DNA of 64,000 nucleotides from assembly GCA_003952965.2 (NCBI GenBank), contig CM025850.1:12920323-12984322 (forward strand). The letters run 5' to 3'. Below the pieces are notes generated by a model. That model was not told the origin of the DNA. It saw only the letters and a program-made list of their open reading frames with translations, and made no database searches. The first letter of the stretch is position 1, and each line of letters opens with the position of its first letter. This DNA comes from Morella rubra (Eukaryota > Streptophyta > Magnoliopsida > Fagales > Myricaceae). A program made the translations under genes and the position numbers. This document shows positions 60,641-64,000 of the stretch, in pieces.

Positions 60641-61096
60641 ATAACATAATTGTTAAGAACGTAAGAAAAAAAAAATTGTGTACAAGACATAATGGATGCT
60701 TAGTCTAATTGGAGTAGGAAACCAATCAGCCATGAGCAAGTCAAAAGACTTCGAAGCTTTTCTTTTTCTTTGACTAAGGCTTTGGAAGAGAGTTCATACA
60801 GCCATACAGAACAGGCACACGGCGCATAGATGTGGACTTTCTTGAAAAGCAACCGCGTTAACATGAAACCTACCTCAGCTCACACCGCGGCATAATTGGT
60901 CGGCTATTGCCTATTGATTAATCGTTCCTTGCGAAAATTCAATTCCAGCGCCACTGTTCACACAGCTATATTTCATCTATACATATACCTCCTCATTCTT
61001 GATCGAACATTTGTGTTCAATATATACCCCCTGCTTCTCACCTAGAACCACCCTCTACCTCTGTTTCTTTCACTCAGCTCAGGCTCAGGCTCAGCT
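60641..61096. other. Promoter and 5' UTR of NHL gene 5
   Basis: Candidate TATA sequences are tatacatatac (about 60977-60988) and tatatacccc (about 61021). A ctcagg tandem (three units) precedes the ATG. The nested block of 53-60 kb ends only about 450 bases upstream, so it may have displaced older regulatory DNA. Confidence 0.45.
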
Positions 61097-61801
61097 ATGG
61101 CAGAAAAACAATCCCACCTGAACGGTGCTTTCTACGGCCCCTCAATCCCACCACCACGCCGAGCGTATAACCGCCCCAGCCGCGGGAGTGGTGGCTGCGG
61201 CTGCTGTGGTTGCCTTTTCGGCTGCCTCTGCGATTGCATTTTCGGCCTCATTTTCAAACTCGTTTTCACTGTCCTAATCATCATTGGACTCGCTGCCCTC
61301 GTCGTCTGGTTAGTCCTCCGGCCCAACAACCTGAAGTTCAATGTCACCGACGCTTCTCTGACGCAGTTCAATCTCGATTCCAATAACACGCTGCAATACA
61401 ACCTTGCGCTCAACATCACCGTTAGAAACCCAAACAAGAGGATTGGCATATATTACGACACCATCCAAGCCAATGCTTACTATGAAGACCAGAGATTTAA
61501 TACGGTCACTTTGACCCCATTTTACCAAGGACACAAGAATACGAGCGTCTTGACCCCGGCGTTTGACGGACAGCAGTTGGTATTGCTGGGGACTAGCGAG
61601 CTTTCCACGTTTAACTCGGAGAAGAGTAATGGGATCTATAGTATTGATGTGAAGCTCAATCTTAGAATCAGGACCAAGATGGGTCTGATCAAGATCGGGC
61701 ACTTCAAGCCCAAGATCAACTGCGACTTGAAGGTTCCTTTGAGTTCTAGTGGAACATCAACTGGTAGCTTTGAGACTACCAAGTGCGGTTTGGATCTTTG
61801 A
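61097..61801 (+). CDS. NHL family protein (NHL3/NHL10/YLS9-like)
   Basis: 234 residues, single exon. The N-terminal tail (1-33) is rich in Pro, Arg and Gly. A Cys-rich patch follows (GCGCCGCLFGCLCDC, residues 33-47), then a membrane segment (about 48-74). The domain contains VTDASLTQFNLDSNNTLQY, VRNPNKRIGIYYDTI (109-123) and TPFYQGHKNTSVLTP and ends ETTKCGLDL. It closely resembles the gene at 51193 but has a longer N-terminus. A perfect copy of nearly all of this gene follows immediately downstream. It is intact and expected at the plasma membrane, with roles in pathogen or senescence responses inferred from the family. Confidence 0.94.
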   Translation: MAEKQSHLNGAFYGPSIPPPRRAYNRPSRGSGGCGCCGCLFGCLCDCIFGLIFKLVFTVLIIIGLAALVVWLVLRPNNLKFNVTDASLTQFNLDSNNTLQYNLALNITVRNPNKRIGIYYDTIQANAYYEDQRFNTVTLTPFYQGHKNTSVLTPAFDGQQLVLLGTSELSTFNSEKSNGIYSIDVKLNLRIRTKMGLIKIGHFKPKINCDLKVPLSSSGTSTGSFETTKCGLDL

Positions 61802-62749
61802 TCATCACAGCAGGGCCTCCTACATGTTTGATTGTGGCTTCGATTCCATTTTCCTGTCATACTTCCGTACTTCTTTGCTTTGGGGCATATGTTGATTGCC
61901 TTCATGGATTTTTTTTTTGTTATAGATGATCCCACCTGAACGGTGCTTTCTACGGCCCCTCAATCCCACCACCACGCCGAGCGTATAACCGCCCCAGCCG
62001 CGGGAGTGGTGGCTGCGGCTGCTGTGGTTGCCTTTTCGGCTGCCTCTGCGATTGCATTTTCGGCCTCATTTTCAAACTCGTTTTCACTGTCCTAATCATC
62101 ATTGGACTCGCTGCCCTCGTCGTCTGGTTAGTCCTCCGGCCCAACAACCTGAAGTTCAATGTCACCGACGCTTCTCTGACGCAGTTCAATCTCGATTCCA
62201 ATAACACGCTGCAATACAACCTTGCGCTCAACATCACCGTTAGAAACCCAAACAAGAGGATTGGCATATATTACGACACCATCCAAGCCAATGCTTACTA
62301 TGAAGACCAGAGATTTAATACGGTCACTTTGACCCCATTTTACCAAGGACACAAGAATACGAGCGTCTTGACCCCGGCGTTTGACGGACAGCAGTTGGTA
62401 TTGCTGGGGACTAGCGAGCTTTCCACGTTTAACTCGGAGAAGAGTAATGGGATCTATAGTATTGATGTGAAGCTCAATCTTAGAATCAGGACCAAGATGG
62501 GTCTGATCAAGATCGGGCACTTCAAGCCCAAGATCAACTGCGACTTGAAGGTTCCTTTGAGTTCTAGTGGAACATCAACTGGTAGCTTTGAGACTACCAA
62601 GTGCGGTTTGGATCTTTGATCATCACAGCAGGGCCTCCTACATGTTTGATTGTGGCTTCGATTCCATTTTCCTGTCATACTTCCGTACTTCTTTGCTTTG
62701 GGGCATATGTTGATTGCCTTCATGGATTTTTTTTTTGTTATAGATGATC
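61111..62749. repeat. Perfect 818-bp tandem duplication
   Basis: Copy 1 (61111-61931) and copy 2 (61929-62749) are identical as far as I can read, including a run of ten T in the 3' UTR. The unit is 818 bp. The breakpoints share atc: acaATCCC at the left, gatgATCCC at the junction and gatgATCATG at the right. It covers the whole NHL gene except its first five codons, plus about 125 bases of 3' UTR. Confidence 0.95.
61931..62619 (+). pseudogene. Start-less duplicate of NHL gene 5
   Basis: It is identical in sequence to codons 6-234 of the gene at 61097 but lacks ATG and the first five codons. The in-frame triplet immediately before it is TGA, and no Met occurs in frame until well inside the LEA_2 domain. 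It has no promoter of its own other than the 3' UTR of copy 1. So it is untranslatable as it stands, although its body shows no decay. It would be transcribed only as read-through 3' sequence. A very recent origin or an assembly duplication are both possible. Confidence 0.9.
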
Positions 62750-64000
62750 ATGTTTGGACACCTTTTCTTTTTCTGTCATTGAGTTGATCTATTTGTCTCA
62801 CATTCTTTAGTAAATAAATAAAACATCGGGTCTGTTGTTTTTTGAACTTTGATGATGTTCAGGTGTAGGTGTTTTTTAGGCTGCTACTTTCCGCAATCTT
62901 TTTCCTTGGCATCGGGGAAAAAATCACAAGAACAGTGCCTAAATCCATCTTCCCTGCTCCATGTTTTGCATTGAGTATATGAATTAGTTAAATGGCAGGT
63001 GTGAGTAGCAGTTGAACAAATCTTTTTTTTTTTTTTTTTTGTCGTTGACCATCAACTTTAGTATTATGCATCTGCCCATCTAAAAATTATTGTGAATAAA
63101 GAAATTCGGCGGCACTTTAAAAAGCAAAACCCATTGCATAGCGCCGGGTCTCTTAAGGAGCAAGTCTACCCGTCTAACCAATGTTTATTTTATTTGGACT
63201 GGAAGCAGTCCACTTCGCTCAGCTAAGACCGTGAATTAATTGATGGCCTTTGAACTTGGTGAAGCCTGCCCCAAACTTCATGACCACGAAGGCTAAACCC
63301 CGCGGAATATTAGGCAATGTGAAGAATTATAGTTCTCGACTTGGTAGTTTGGGGAACAGCAATTGCTCTAGTTTGGGCTCCTTTTAAGAAGCTTGTAATC
63401 AAGGCACAATATATCAACTAATTAGAAACGTATCCTCATCTATTAATTAAGAAAATATTTTTGGCATGGAATGGAGCTTAATTACCGAAATCACCATTTT
63501 TCTTTTAGTCTAATAAGTTTTTGTGACAGATAAATATAATGGTCTTTAAAACGTAATCCCATACAACACTCTTTAATCTTTATCCCTGTTCGGCTAAATA
63601 TCTCCAACGTTGCAGTTCACCTGTTCGAGGGACCAATTACGTACCTAATGTTTTCGACTTTTCGTAGCAGTTTCCATTGGCACGCGGGGTACATCTCTGT
63701 GTTTTTTTTCTTTCTTTCTTTCTTTTATGTAAGAAAGGAATATGCATTCTCTCAGTTGCACTAAATCAAAGTATGACGCGTTCTTTTAGGGAGTGGTCTT
63801 AAGTTTCACATCGCATGACACTGTCAGAACTTCAGAAGGCCTATATATAGAATACGCCTCCTCGAGATATATATTAATATTAGTGTAAGAAATATTGGTC
63901 AACGAGGCATCTTGTAAAATGCCTAATGGACACATCCAATGGAGGTTCACCAGACACTGTGCTAACTAATCACAAACGCCGATGAATGCGAGTGATAATA
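62750..64000. other. Intergenic to the window end
   Basis: No coding frame is supported. A TATA-like cctatatatag lies at about 63840 with a plausible plus-strand promoter layout, but no gene follows within the window. T-rich runs occur at 63024-63041 and about 63700-63725. Confidence 0.4.

Noticed and set aside
62329-62619. 96-codon frame in the second NHL copy as an independent small gene
   Set aside because: It begins at a TTG, not an ATG, and is simply the C-terminal part of the start-less duplicate.
1-64000. CRISPR arrays, operons or prokaryotic systems
   Set aside because: The window is plant nuclear DNA with spliced genes; the tandem repeats seen are minisatellites or LTR-internal units with no spacer structure.

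Overview
The window is nuclear DNA from a flowering plant. The evidence is spliced genes with plant-specific families (EXO70A1-type exocyst subunit, extracellular GDPD, NINJA/AFP-family, BBE-like flavoenzyme, NDR1/HIN1-like proteins), long AT-rich intergenic spans, and plant-type hAT, Mutator-like, Ty1/copia and Ty3/gypsy relics. I cannot name the species. A 1000-base run of N (18025-19024) is an assembly gap.

Layout. 1-10 kb is mostly repeats: a possible terminal exon of an unknown gene, a 27-bp minisatellite, a gypsy-type LTR fragment, a hAT transposase fragment, a minus-strand copia relic (one LTR plus gag region), a Mutator-like foldback element, and a decayed DC1-domain gene next to a hAT element that carries an NHP2-like exon. 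11.0 kb holds only the first coding exon of an AP-3 beta adaptin gene. 13.4-15.4 kb (minus) is a complete eight-exon GDPD gene. 16.6-17.0 kb (minus) is the last exon of a NINJA-family gene whose 5' part is not visible. 20.9-26.4 kb is a BBE-like cluster: one fragmentary pseudogene, one 5' remnant and one intact intronless gene with a four-residue insertion at the FAD-attachment loop. 28.9-34.8 kb is an eleven-exon EXO70A1-type gene with a one-base frame anomaly in exon 1 and one GC-AG intron.

From 36 to 62.6 kb lie five NDR1/HIN1-like (NHL, LEA_2 domain) genes, all on the plus strand and very unequal in sequence, plus a start-less sixth copy made by a perfect 818-bp tandem duplication of the last one. 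Between the fourth and fifth lies a nested block (53.3-60.6 kb): a foldback MITE split by a hAT-like element, itself split by a solo LTR.

The NHL proteins are expected to be membrane-anchored, stress- or defence-linked proteins. EXO70 acts in secretion, GDPD and the BBE-like enzyme are predicted to be secreted, and the NINJA-family protein is a nuclear corepressor adaptor. There is no operon logic. The NHL series is the only functional cluster. I found no credible tRNA, rRNA or CRISPR array.
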